This document shows, piece after piece, positions 31,401 to 38,351 of a DNA stretch of 39,719 bases. The first letter of the stretch is position 1, and the number at the start of each line of letters is the position of its first letter. The notes beneath the pieces are model-generated. The model did no database searches and was not told the DNA's origin. It was given only the letters and a program-made list of their open reading frames with translations. This DNA comes from Paramoeba atlantica (lineage: Eukaryota; Discosea): NCBI GenBank assembly GCA_977017575.1, contig CDRNVI010000165.1, positions 1-39,719 of the forward strand, given 5' to 3'. Both the position numbers and the translations under genes were made by a program.

Positions 31401-32176
31401 GAGCTGAGTGTGTGGTGTACAACTTGGCACATGCAATTAGGCCCCAACTTAAGAGGAATTTGATTAAGTTCCTAATAAGAGGGCTGCCTACAAGAGACAA
31501 GTTGGCTCACTTCACAAACCAAAACTCAAGTTGCCGACTCTGCCACCATGAAAAGGAGTCACGATCTCATCTTCTGGAGGAATGTTCTGTGGCTGAGGGC
31601 CTCCTCCAAGCAATGGGAAGGAAATGTATTTTGTTGAATGTACCCAGCTGGCAAGAAACTAAGAATGTGTGTGGCCTTGTCTCAAATTTTCTCACCAGAC
31701 AAGAAACCTCTGTGGTGAGTGTTGCCCTGTTGAGTTTGTGGCTCACAGTGTGTGCGGAAGGATCGAAATCACCCCAGTATGCTACTGAAATTTTCGAAAA
31801 AATCTTGAGAAAGAACAAAATCCTCCCTCGGCCCCCAAGAACCCAAACAAAGAAAGGAACCAAAGAGAAGGAAAGTTTTAAATTTAAAGGCTTTCAAGTG
31901 TTTTATGACAGTTCAGGCCGTACAGATCCTCATCTGGGGGGTGCAGGCTTTGCAGTTTTCAGGGAAGGGAAAGAGATTTGTGGTGGGTTTGAAACCATCC
32001 CTCTTGGGTCCAACAATATTGGTGAATTTACAGGCTGTTTGAAAGGAATGCAATGTGCCAGATCAATGACAAATGAGATTGAAGTTGTCAGGGATTGTAT
32101 GATTCTCACCAAGGCTGCACCCAAAACCCATGCCATCAAAAACTATGCCTTGAATGAACAAAAAGTGAAGTTTTAA
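28436..32176 (+). CDS. LINE ORF2 protein, endonuclease/reverse transcriptase, C-terminally truncated
   Basis: It starts 8 nt after the ORF1 stop. APE-type endonuclease occupies residues 77-295, with N83 (SWNINGV), E112 (QETH), D217/N219 (GGDFNWD), D256/H257 (CIDHVF) and D280/H281 (KDHAM), so the full catalytic set is present. Reverse transcriptase spans about 515-800: NTSAGPDGIP, motif A QTDFCKAYD (D652), motif B RTGVRQGCPISP, and motif C FMDD at 748-751 where most LINEs have YADD or FADD. The Cys/His finger is C1033-x2-C1036-x8-H1045-x4-C1050. RNase H starts near 1148, with D1158, E1197 and D1220. The final Asp and the C-terminal extension are absent. The last codons (from 32160) are read from junction and SINE sequence. 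Nicking, reverse transcription and template degradation at the insertion site are the inferred roles. Confidence 0.93.
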   Translation: MKGKKNNNNLKSFFPSLKDPCASSDSSVIDLRQKTNLASPTPQAPDLVSQPPSSSFLPPFPAPPLPNLYQYNKFPDMRILSWNINGVHNDEKLNLCRRMAASCRPLFILLQETHAASEKDLDHLKNCLRKYLWFKDPFSERKRGLAIGVRRMEGLHDIEPYPIESSESGLFGLRTKIFNTEYAVMNVYRHCDLKLPFMQDQIGKFFSKDGLNVLGGDFNWDLNETPFKELAESSESWNLSRLGWSEPTHFQGRCIDHVFIPSNAPSERIFVNAIPSGFKDHAMIVGGTSIKEWELKSNKKRIPEYLIKDPKFINALINEVGDYVEGDPVSCLTKLKEKAWELVPLWKDKGKEAHLFKELWKLQTIIKRLAKTRILRKTSAIHSFSSLELELLHTAAIGWNGSRDDKKWRIKAIPRMIKAGMDRTAVLEQQLGIFVDEHPSRPGRKSSPHVKGVIVDGVISRDDNVVKKAIKDFWESLLSTERPYNKDSLDELIADHHPRFPPVERHDVDRKKVDKLLQRTNNTSAGPDGIPFSLYKATQEKYFDMWVELIQQAGEIMEFPPSFGESQLCLIPKVENIPRPDQFRPISVTNSDYRIVMRYWAKWLMEIASGVISKEQHAMFKGRSIDEAVESVYDSFYKALAEGKDMTLLQTDFCKAYDYVNRDALLHILKGLNAPPQAIYVVEKVLRESVTWLPNIGGSKRGGNNDSIQSRTGVRQGCPISPLLFVIVFDILLVSLKKEYNPQDLSGFMDDLGMVIQKAETINSLTPTFKKYEEATGAKLNFNKCFVLSTESFKPVGPWAEMARSNYCGDETVYLGVRLSKRLSPLKDWEKVILKMKKVGAAIKKRGGNFRSRVRMVNTYLTPCMGYLARFKLIPKSVASLMWKSIRSALGAYANTKTSILTSCYPPLDSNPQLRHPIVFNWALLTSCLPMRSDYRSPLSIGAMQKDALFAAQSLSTKVVFGQATQVAYSNMSQVIPIEIKDLYVGEGRAECVVYNLAHAIRPQLKRNLIKFLIRGLPTRDKLAHFTNQNSSCRLCHHEKESRSHLLEECSVAEGLLQAMGRKCILLNVPSWQETKNVCGLVSNFLTRQETSVVSVALLSLWLTVCAEGSKSPQYATEIFEKILRKNKILPRPPRTQTKKGTKEKESFKFKGFQVFYDSSGRTDPHLGGAGFAVFREGKEICGGFETIPLGSNNIGEFTGCLKGMQCARSMTNEIEVVRDCMILTKAAPKTHAIKNYALNEQKVKF

Positions 32177-32485
32177 ACTTCAGCTTAGTTCAGTTGGTCT
32201 TTATGTTGAACTTTAGAACTTCTGCAAGTTCAGGCTAGAGGATGCACATCAGAAGGGAGAATAATCCAAAGCTCCTTCTAAGGGAATTTATCCTCAACTT
32301 TTTAGCAAACAGGGCTGAGATGTAATCTGTTCCAATTTTCACACTTCTTCAAAAGCTCCTCACTCCAATCAAATCACTCTACAGCACCAGAAAAATTTTC
32401 TATAATATCAAAAAACTGGGATTTGAACTTGCCCCCCTGGGGTTGGACACAGTTGAATTTATGACTAAACTATGGGTGCCAACTC
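32165..32485 (-). mobile_element. SINE S3 (tRNA-derived), 3'-truncated, abutting LINE copy F
   Basis: The head and most of the body match S1, S2 and S4, from the tRNA-like start at 32485 to GTGAAGTTTTAAAC at 32165. The last 90 bp or so and the A tail are missing. CpG sites present in S2 are TpG or CpA here, including those in the A- and B-box region, so this copy is old. No target-site duplication can be recovered because the right partner was lost with the tail. Confidence 0.9.
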
Positions 32486-32520
32486 CTCAATCAAAACACT
32501 GATTTAACACTCCTTTTATC

Positions 32521-33250
32521 TCTGTCACACCCCTGTCTCAACTATGTTTTCCCTGCTCCTGCATTTTATCTCTAGTTCAAATGTTCCCCTTGTTTTTGCC
32601 CCAAGAATAAAACTCACATTTTCAACTTGTCTTTGGCACATGTGTTTCTGTTCTTTGTTTCCTGCTCTCCAATCTGTCAATCTTGACACCTTTTGGTACT
32701 GGACAGTCAGAGCAATAGAAAGCATATCACCTCCTTTAGCTGTAGCTTTCACTCCTTCCCATGCCTGATAGTATGAAGAATCTCAGGCTTTGAAAATATC
32801 TCTAACTTCTTCAAGTTGGGTGTCCTCACTCTCCTTTTCCTTGACAGCAATGTTCAAAAACTTCATTGTATGAGTCATGAAGTCCTCAGAGATATTGAAC
32901 TTGTACAAGTAAAAAGCACTTGTATCAGTATCAAGGGGTTTGTAAATGTGACTTGAAGCCATACAGAGATTGAAAACCAACTTCTAGAAGGTTTGAGGAT
33001 GACCAATGATGTCAAGTCCAAATGCCATCAACTTGAGTCATGTGAGGGTTACAGCAAGTTCATTATTTGGCCACCCATTGGTTTTCCAAACTTGATAGAG
33101 AGCATCAAGCTTTTCTGTTTTGGTTAGGTTCTTCAAGAGGCCATTGATTGCTCTTTCAATTGATTGTTGAAGAGCTTTGTCAGCCTCAAAGGATTTCTCA
33201 TCTGGTATCAGTACCAAAGCATTCTTTCCCAAATGATGGTTTTGCATTGT
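32521..33250 (-). pseudogene. Unidentified decayed coding stretch
   Basis: Three adjacent minus-strand open pieces (33038-33247, 32783-32980, 32525-32752) have protein-like composition and appear to be parts of one former coding region, interrupted several times. Readable segments include LDALYQVWKTNGWPNNELAV and AFYLYKFNISEDFMTHTMKF. I do not recognise the family. It lies among retroelement fossils, so it could be part of one, but a degraded host gene is equally possible. Confidence 0.4.
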
Positions 33251-33640
33251 TGCTTAAGAAAGATCTATATCTTCTTTAGCATTCTAGTTTAGCACATTAT
33301 TTTCTTTTTCATGTTTCTTGTTTTGTTGTGGGAGTTTGGTTGTTTGTTCATTCATTTAGTTTTTATTCAAAAGCAAACCAAACATTCAGCACAATCAAAT
33401 CCAGTTGATTTCTTAAAGTATCTCAGGTATTGATTTTGTTTTGGGTTGTTTTGGACATAAAAGAATCATGAAAGATCAAATCTGCTCATTCCTTTGGAAA
33501 AAAAGAAAAAGAGGTAGAGGAAGAAAAGAAGAAAAAGAAGAAAGCAAGAAAGAAATAAAAAAAAAAAAGGAAAAAAGTTTAGCCAAGTTCAGCAAAGTTA
33601 AAAGATTACATGGCATTGTTTCATTGGATAAAAAAATAAG
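33251..33640. other. A+T-rich spacer
   Basis: T-rich and A/G-rich runs (33500-33580). No gene recognised. Confidence 0.4.
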
Positions 33641-33644
33641 GCAA

Positions 33645-34285
33645 TTTTGTCAGCTGTTTTTCAGAATTCTAATTTTTAATTTTTGGAATTCTAAAAATGA
33701 AAGTTTGTTTTTCAGAATTCTGAAAATCATTTTTCAGAATTTTGAAAAAAAAGATTATTTTTGGGTTGGGCCTGTAGTTTAGTTGTAAATTCGACTATGT
33801 CCAACCTCAGGGGGGTGAGTTCAAATCCCAGTTTTTCAATATTATAGAAAATTTTTCTGGTGCTGTAGAGTGATTTGATTGGAGTGAGGAGCTCTTGAAG
33901 AAGTGTGAAAATTGGAACAGGTTACATCTCAACCCTGTCTGCTAAAAAGTTGAGGATAAATTCCCTTGGAAGGAGCTTTGGATTATTCTCCCTTCTGATG
34001 TGCATCCTCCAGCCTGAACTTGTAGAAGTTCTAAAGTTCAACATAAAGACCAACTGAACTAAGCTGAAGTTTAAAACTTCACCTCTCGTTAGAGGTTAAA
34101 AACAAACATAATTTAATGTAATTCAAATGGCTTAGATTAAGAACTACTAATTGAATAAAGTCTGCCTCAAAAAAAAAAAAAAAAAAAGATTATTTTTCAG
34201 AATTCTGAAAATTGAAAGTTTGATTTTTGAAATTCTAAAAATTGAATTTCAGAATTCAGAAAATCAAAGGTTTGTCCAAAATTGA
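33645..34285. repeat. GAATTC-centred short repeats, split by SINE S4
   Basis: TTCAGAATTCTGAAAA-type palindromic units and degenerate forms (GGAATTCTAAAAAT, CAGAATTTTGAAAA, GAAATTCTAAAAAT) occur about eight times at intervals of 25-35 bp, on both sides of SINE S4 (33655-33750 and 34198-34265). Removing S4 and one target-site copy restores an unbroken array. Confidence 0.8.
33763..34187 (+). mobile_element. SINE S4 (tRNA-derived)
   Basis: A 425-bp full-length copy in plus orientation. Head: GGGTTGGGCCTG, A-box-like TAGTTTAGTTG at 33775-33785, B-box GTTCAAATC about 35 bp further on. It ends ATTGAATAAAGTCTGCCTC plus about 19 A. It is flanked by GATTATTTTT at 33753-33762 and 34188-34197; adjoining A runs may lengthen the duplication. 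Confidence 0.93.
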
Positions 34286-34479
34286 GTTGGAACTGTTTAT
34301 TTGCTAAGGTGGAACTTTTTTTTTGAGGCTTTAAAAGGAAGTGATGGGGTTAGTTTGGATGATTGATAAATTCATGACTTGAGATGTATAGTTTAGCCAG
34401 CCTAGAGTGTTGTTTGCCCATAACATAGCAACAACCTGTTTATTTTCTTCTCAATAAATCAGTTTGTAAATTCCCTATT
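34286..34479. other. A+T-rich spacer, no gene seen
   Basis: Sequence between SINE S4 and the gypsy-type fragment. It may include more degraded parts of that fossil, but nothing is firmly recognisable. Confidence 0.35.
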
Positions 34480-34835
34480 GGAAGAAAAGAAAGAGTTTTG
34501 TTCAGAGATAATCAGCTCAGTGCACATTCCTTATGTGCATTGGGGGTGCATTGCATCACCCAAATGGCATGGAAAGAAATTCCCAGAGGCTGTATTTGCT
34601 TGTAAAAGCTGTTTTTTTGATGTCATCCAGATGGATTGGAATTGACCAGAATGCATCAGTGAGATCAATTGTTAAGAAATAAGATAGAAGCATTCTCTAA
34701 TACTGCCAGTATTTCATCCATTTTCAGAAGTGGGTATGAATCTTTCTTTGTCACTTTGTTAAGTGCTCTAAAATCAATGCAAAATCTGATTTTTCCATTT
34801 TTCTTGTCAGCTAATAAAATGGGTGAAGCCCAAGG
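34480..34835 (-). mobile_element. Ty3/gypsy-type fossil, reverse transcriptase fragment
   Basis: The minus strand encodes a partial gypsy-family reverse transcriptase (segments such as TPWASPILLADKKNGKIRF and CIDFRALNKVTKKDSYPL, then an MPFG region). Only this part remains. It is broken and stops abruptly at the copia-type LTR that begins at 34836, which suggests the copia element inserted into it or was joined to it later. It looks old. Confidence 0.78.
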
Positions 34836-35360
34836 TGTGTGGCCAGGGGAAGAAGGGAAAGGAACAAGAAAAACACAACAGAATGGAACTGAAGAGAATG
34901 GTTTATTCATATCAACAAACAGAAAAGGGGAAACAAATGATTTGTGACAGCAGAGAAAAAGGGAGAGAAAACAACACAAAACAAAGGAGAGGAAGACAGT
35001 GAAAACAGTGTGAAAAGAGCGTTTTAGTGGCAACAGAATGCAGGTGAATCATTCATGAATCAACATCCCAAAAAGCATGGAGAAAAGGAAAAAGACAGGA
35101 GAAAAGAAAGGGAAGGAAAAGTGAGAAAAGGAGAAAAAGGAAAGAGAAAGAGAGAAAGAGAAAGAAGGAGAAAGGATGAGAGAGAGGAAAGGAAGGGATG
35201 AGAGGAGAGAAAGGGAAAGAAGAGAAAGGAGAGAAAAGAGAGGAAAGAGAGAAAGTGTCAGTCAGGGAGAACAGGAAGAGAGAGATCAATTGTTCAGCAG
35301 AAGAGAATGTGAGAATGGCTCCAAATGGAAAAACACAAGAGCCAACAGGATCATAACACA
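34836..35360 (-). repeat. Copia-type 3' LTR
   Basis: On the minus strand it begins TGTGTTATGATCC at 35360, right after the purine tract, and ends near GGCCACA at about 34836. It contains a long pyrimidine-rich section and an AATAAA motif. The partner 5' LTR is not in this window. Confidence 0.65.
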
Positions 35361-35802
35361 CCCTCCCCAATTTGGAGCCATTTGAACAACAAGCAGCACT
35401 GTTCAAATGAGGACAAAATGCAAAAACAAAGAACAAAACAGATCAAGGAGCAGAAGTGGAAATGGGAGCCACAAAGCTTTCTCTAAAGGGGATAAATTTC
35501 ACTGGAGGCAAAGGTTTTGTGAATATGTCAGCAATATTCTCAGCAGATGGGGTTTGGTCAATTTTAAGGACTTTATCTTCAATGGCATCTCGAATGAAAT
35601 GGTTACTAACATCAAAATGTTTGTTGCCTTGGGTTACTCTAGGAATTTCAGCAATGGCAGTTGCAGGTTTGGAATCAACTCACATCAGAATAACATCATT
35701 GGATGGTAATTCAAGGTCTTTCAATAGGTTTCTTGCAAATTTAATTTCCCGGGTGCACTCACTCATGGCATGGTATTCAGCTTCACAACTTGATAAGCAA
35801 AC
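34836..35802 (-). mobile_element. Ty1/copia-type fossil, RNase H end plus 3' LTR
   Basis: The minus strand carries the last part of a copia-family pol gene (LSSCEAEYHAMSECTREIKF and an ADIFTKPL region, 35470-35800), a purine-rich GGGGAGGG, then an LTR-like sequence of about 520 bp. The upstream body is missing: its border at 35802 coincides with an ankyrin exon edge. It is a broken fragment with a few interruptions and appears better preserved than the copia fossil at 18-23 kb. Confidence 0.78.
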
Positions 35803-36628
35803 TTGAAGAATTTTCACAATTACTTCAAAACCTTCCTGAGCAGTGAAGTGAAGAGCGGTCTTTTCATACTTGAACAAAAAGAAGATGTTAAAAAAAGAAC
35901 AAAACAAAAATAAATATCACACAACACAACCATTCACAATTGAAACAACCAACAATGAACCACAACACAAATAAAAGAATCAAAAAAAATCAAAACTCGG
36001 CTATCTTGAAGATTAAAATTGAAGCCATATTCAAGAAAACCTCTGAAAGCAGCATCGTGAAGACTGCAGTATATCCACCTTTAACAAAAAAAACTTGTTA
36101 AAAAAGAACAAAAGAACAAATCACAAGAGAGAGAAGTTGGAAAAAAAAACCATGAATTGGAAGTTGAGATCAAGAGGTTTCGATTGTTTGTTTTCAAGAA
36201 GAAGAACTTTGACAAGTTCTTGATCCCATTCTTTGAAAAGAGTCTTTGTTGTTCTCAATTTTTTTCAGAATCGCAGGTGCCCCTTGTTGATGATGAGTTT
36301 GAAACCACTTTTGGACTTGGGGGATTGAATGGACAATTCTTTCGCGAGTTGCGCTTGTTCAACAGAGGTTCACCCTGACTCGAATCCACAGCCGAATTTG
36401 CTCTGCAGAAAGTCCTCCTGTCGATTGAGACTTTCTTTTGAGTTCATGTTGATCAGCCTCAAATTCCGAGTGGAGATGTTCAAGGACTTCTCGTTAGAAG
36501 GAGTCGAAAAAGTTTTTGGTATGCTCTCCATGGTCTTTTTCCAAGAGAAAAGAAAGTGACAAATTTGGAACAAAAACCAGAGGAGGGGCACCTTCTGAAG
36601 TTGCGACCCCACATGACGAGGAAACGGA

Positions 36629-36675
36629 AATCCTTCGTTGGACAATCCTCGTTGGACAATCCTTCGTTGGACAAA
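36629..36675. repeat. GACAATCCTTCGTTG repeat, copy in first ankyrin block
   Basis: About three 14-15 bp units of GACAATCCTTCGTTG, one of them shortened (TCCTCGTTG). The same unit is found at 37330-37388 in the duplicated block. Confidence 0.85.
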
Positions 36676-37329
36676 ACCTTTGAGAGCGGCAATGTGAAGA
36701 GCAGTCCTTCCATCCTTTAACAAAAAGAAGTTGGTTTTAAAAAAAAGAACAAAAACAATAAAATATCAACACAACATGAAACAACCAATAAGAAACCCAT
36801 CACATCAGAAATAAAATGAGAAAAACAAAGAAATCAAAATCAAAATCAAAAAAAAAGAAAATCAAACTGCATCTTGAAAATCAAGATTGGATCCATCAAG
36901 AGGTTTCGATTGTTTGTTTTCAAGAAGAAGAACTTTGACAAGTTCTTGATCCCCTTCCCTCAATCAAGTTCAATTGTAAGTTTCCATTCCAAAAGAGTCT
37001 TTGTTGTTCTCAATTTTTTTCAGAATCACAGGTGCCCCTTGTTGATGATGAGTTTGAAACCACTTTTGGACTTGGGGGATTGAATGGACAATTCTTTCGT
37101 GAGTTGCGCTTGTTCAACAGAGGTTCACCCTGACTCGAATCCACAGCCGAATTTGCTCTGCAGAAAGTCCTCCTGTCGATTGAAAGGACTTCTCGTTCGA
37201 AGGAGTCGAAAAAGTTTTTGGTATGCTCTCCGTGGTCTTTTTCCAAGAGAAAAGAAAGTGACAAATTTGGAACAAAAACCAGAGGAGGCGCGACCTTCTG
37301 AAGTTGCGACCCCACATGACGAGGAAACG

Positions 37330-37388
37330 GACAATCCTTCGTGACAATCCTTCGTTGGACAATCCTTCGTTGGACAATCCTTCGTTGG
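37330..37388. repeat. GACAATCCTTCGTTG repeat, copy in second ankyrin block
   Basis: Four units, one of them 13 bp and the others 15 bp. On the minus strand it reads as a repeated QRRIV or NEGLS depending on frame. Unit number differs from the copy at 36629. Confidence 0.9.
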
Positions 37389-37461
37389 CCAAAATCGTTG
37401 TCAATTCCGAATTTTTTTTTTGAGCGTAAAACACAAAAAAATTTTTTTGCAAAAATTTTGT

Positions 37462-37482
37462 GGTATTTTTGGCAAAAATACC
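37462..37482. promoter_or_regulatory. Perfect hairpin upstream of secreted-protein gene
   Basis: GGTATTTTT (37462-37470) and AAAAATACC (37474-37482) form a 9-bp perfect stem with a 3-nt loop, in an A+T-rich stretch 150-170 bp before the ATG at 37630. It could be a bipartite protein-binding site or chance in A+T-rich DNA. Confidence 0.4.
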
Positions 37483-37629
37483 TGGCTGGAAAAGACGAGG
37501 AATGGGGGGATGTTCGTTTTCTTCGTCTTCAAAAAGAACCCCAAGATTTGTTCGTCTTTTCTCCAGACTCAAAAATTCTTTTTGCGCAAATTCGAATCTT
37601 GTTGGACTCCACCTCTCGACTCTTTGGCG

Positions 37630-38127
37630 ATGAACAATCTGTTGTTGTTTCTTGTGTTGTTTTTCTGTGCCATGGTGCACAATGCCTCTGCCGACTCTTG
37701 CAATTTTCCAGTGCCAATCGATCTCGCTTCAAATGACACAAGGTTGGTGATGGACACAACATGGCAGAAAGGATCGGCGATCACCGGTGGTGAGTTGTTG
37801 GCTGAATGGGTCGTTGGTTGGTCGCAGCAAATGTTGACAGGTTACTTGACGGTGTTGTACTATCAAAATGGCCAAAATTGTCCAACTGCAATCCAACGTT
37901 ATGTTTATGGTGTATATTGGGATACTGTCCATTATTTTGGTGGTGTTGACGCACAGTATGTTCTCGGTGCACACGATCCAAATTATTGTCCATGGAGTGA
38001 CAACTCTCATATCGTTGGGGAGTTTAATTCTGCTGCATATCATTTTCAACTTCAGGCACAATATGCTTGTAATTATGCCTGGGATCATCGCTGGAAAGTG
38101 TATCAGAATGCAATTCTCTCTGAATAG
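37630..38127 (+). CDS. Small secreted protein, 165 aa, family not recognised
   Basis: The frame is open further upstream (from 37420). The ATG at 37630 is chosen because it gives a clean signal peptide: MNNLLLFLVLFFCAMVHNASA, with likely cleavage after the ASA near residue 21. The mature part of about 144 residues is rich in Tyr, Trp, Gln and Asn and holds four Cys (NGQNC, PNYC, YAC and one near the N terminus), enough for two disulfides. There is a possible N-glycosylation site (NDT) but no transmembrane segment after the signal. It is probably exported or vacuolar. It is a single exon, and AATAAA follows at 38169-38174. It is convergent with the gene at 38352. I do not recognise a family. 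Composition is balanced and unlike the surrounding simple repeats, which supports a real gene. Confidence 0.8.
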   Translation: MNNLLLFLVLFFCAMVHNASADSCNFPVPIDLASNDTRLVMDTTWQKGSAITGGELLAEWVVGWSQQMLTGYLTVLYYQNGQNCPTAIQRYVYGVYWDTVHYFGGVDAQYVLGAHDPNYCPWSDNSHIVGEFNSAAYHFQLQAQYACNYAWDHRWKVYQNAILSE

Positions 38128-38168
38128 AAATAATGTGTGAATTTCTCTCGATTTTAACAAAGATTCAA

Positions 38169-38174
38169 AATAAA
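38169..38174 (+). terminator. Polyadenylation signal AATAAA
   Basis: AATAAA begins 42 nt after the stop of the secreted-protein gene. For the opposite gene, AATAAA on the minus strand lies at 38228-38233. The two convergent 3' ends therefore interleave within 224 bp. Confidence 0.55.
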
Positions 38175-38351
38175 TCAGTCTCTTTTGAATGTATTCTCTT
38201 ATTCTGAGAAATTTTCCCTTTTCTTATTTTATTTCAAGGAAATTATTCTGGAGGTTTCACTGTGCCTTCTCAACACAATGTCACCAAGATCAGGTCCAAA
38301 TAAAAAGAGATTAACAGTTCCATGTTTCAGAAAAATAATTGCAAAAGGGGA

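Larger units (their letters stand above)
26276..32159 (+). mobile_element. LINE copy F, nearly complete, 3' end lost
   Basis: A two-ORF non-LTR retrotransposon: an A-run and leader of about 94 bp (26276-26369), ORF1 (26370-28427), an 8-nt gap, then ORF2 from 28436. ORF2 has APE-type endonuclease, reverse transcriptase, Cys/His finger and RNase H, in the order known from I-like and plant L1-like LINEs with RNase H. Both frames are open up to 32159. There the LINE stops at TTGAATGAAC and five A residues lead into SINE S3. Compared with copies B to E it lacks about 0.75 kb: the last RNase H Asp, the C-terminal extension, the 3' UTR and the A tail. It retains CpG sites lost in the others. Confidence 0.95.
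35803..37400 (-). pseudogene. Ankyrin-repeat gene, exon remnants with internal tandem duplication
   Basis: The minus strand encodes ankyrin-repeat pieces separated by GT-AG introns. 36868 upward ends ENKQSKPLDGSNLDFQDA. The next exon (36714 downward) starts DGRTALHIAALKGF, so splicing would join them into a canonical repeat. The exon at 36078-35997 reads CSLHDAAFRGFL and NFNLQDSR. The exon at 35868-35803 reads YEKTALHFTAQEGFEVIVKI. Introns lie at 36715-36867, 36079-36150 (72 nt) and 35869-35996. About 540 bp is tandemly duplicated (36171-36714 and 36897-37400, offset 726 bp), including QKWFQTHHQQGAP. Frame breaks in both copies, a 2-nt insertion at the 36078 exon, and an end at a copia fragment indicate a gene in decay. 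Full structure is uncertain. Confidence 0.6.

Noticed and set aside
33763-33835. Functional tRNA gene in the SINE head
   Set aside because: Promoter-box-like motifs are present, but a cloverleaf with a standard anticodon arm and acceptor stem cannot be formed convincingly. The unit continues into the SINE body.
37114-37680. 188-residue minus-strand frame
   Set aside because: It overlaps the secreted-protein gene antisense and runs across the 15-bp repeat. Composition and lack of a domain suggest it is mostly a shadow.
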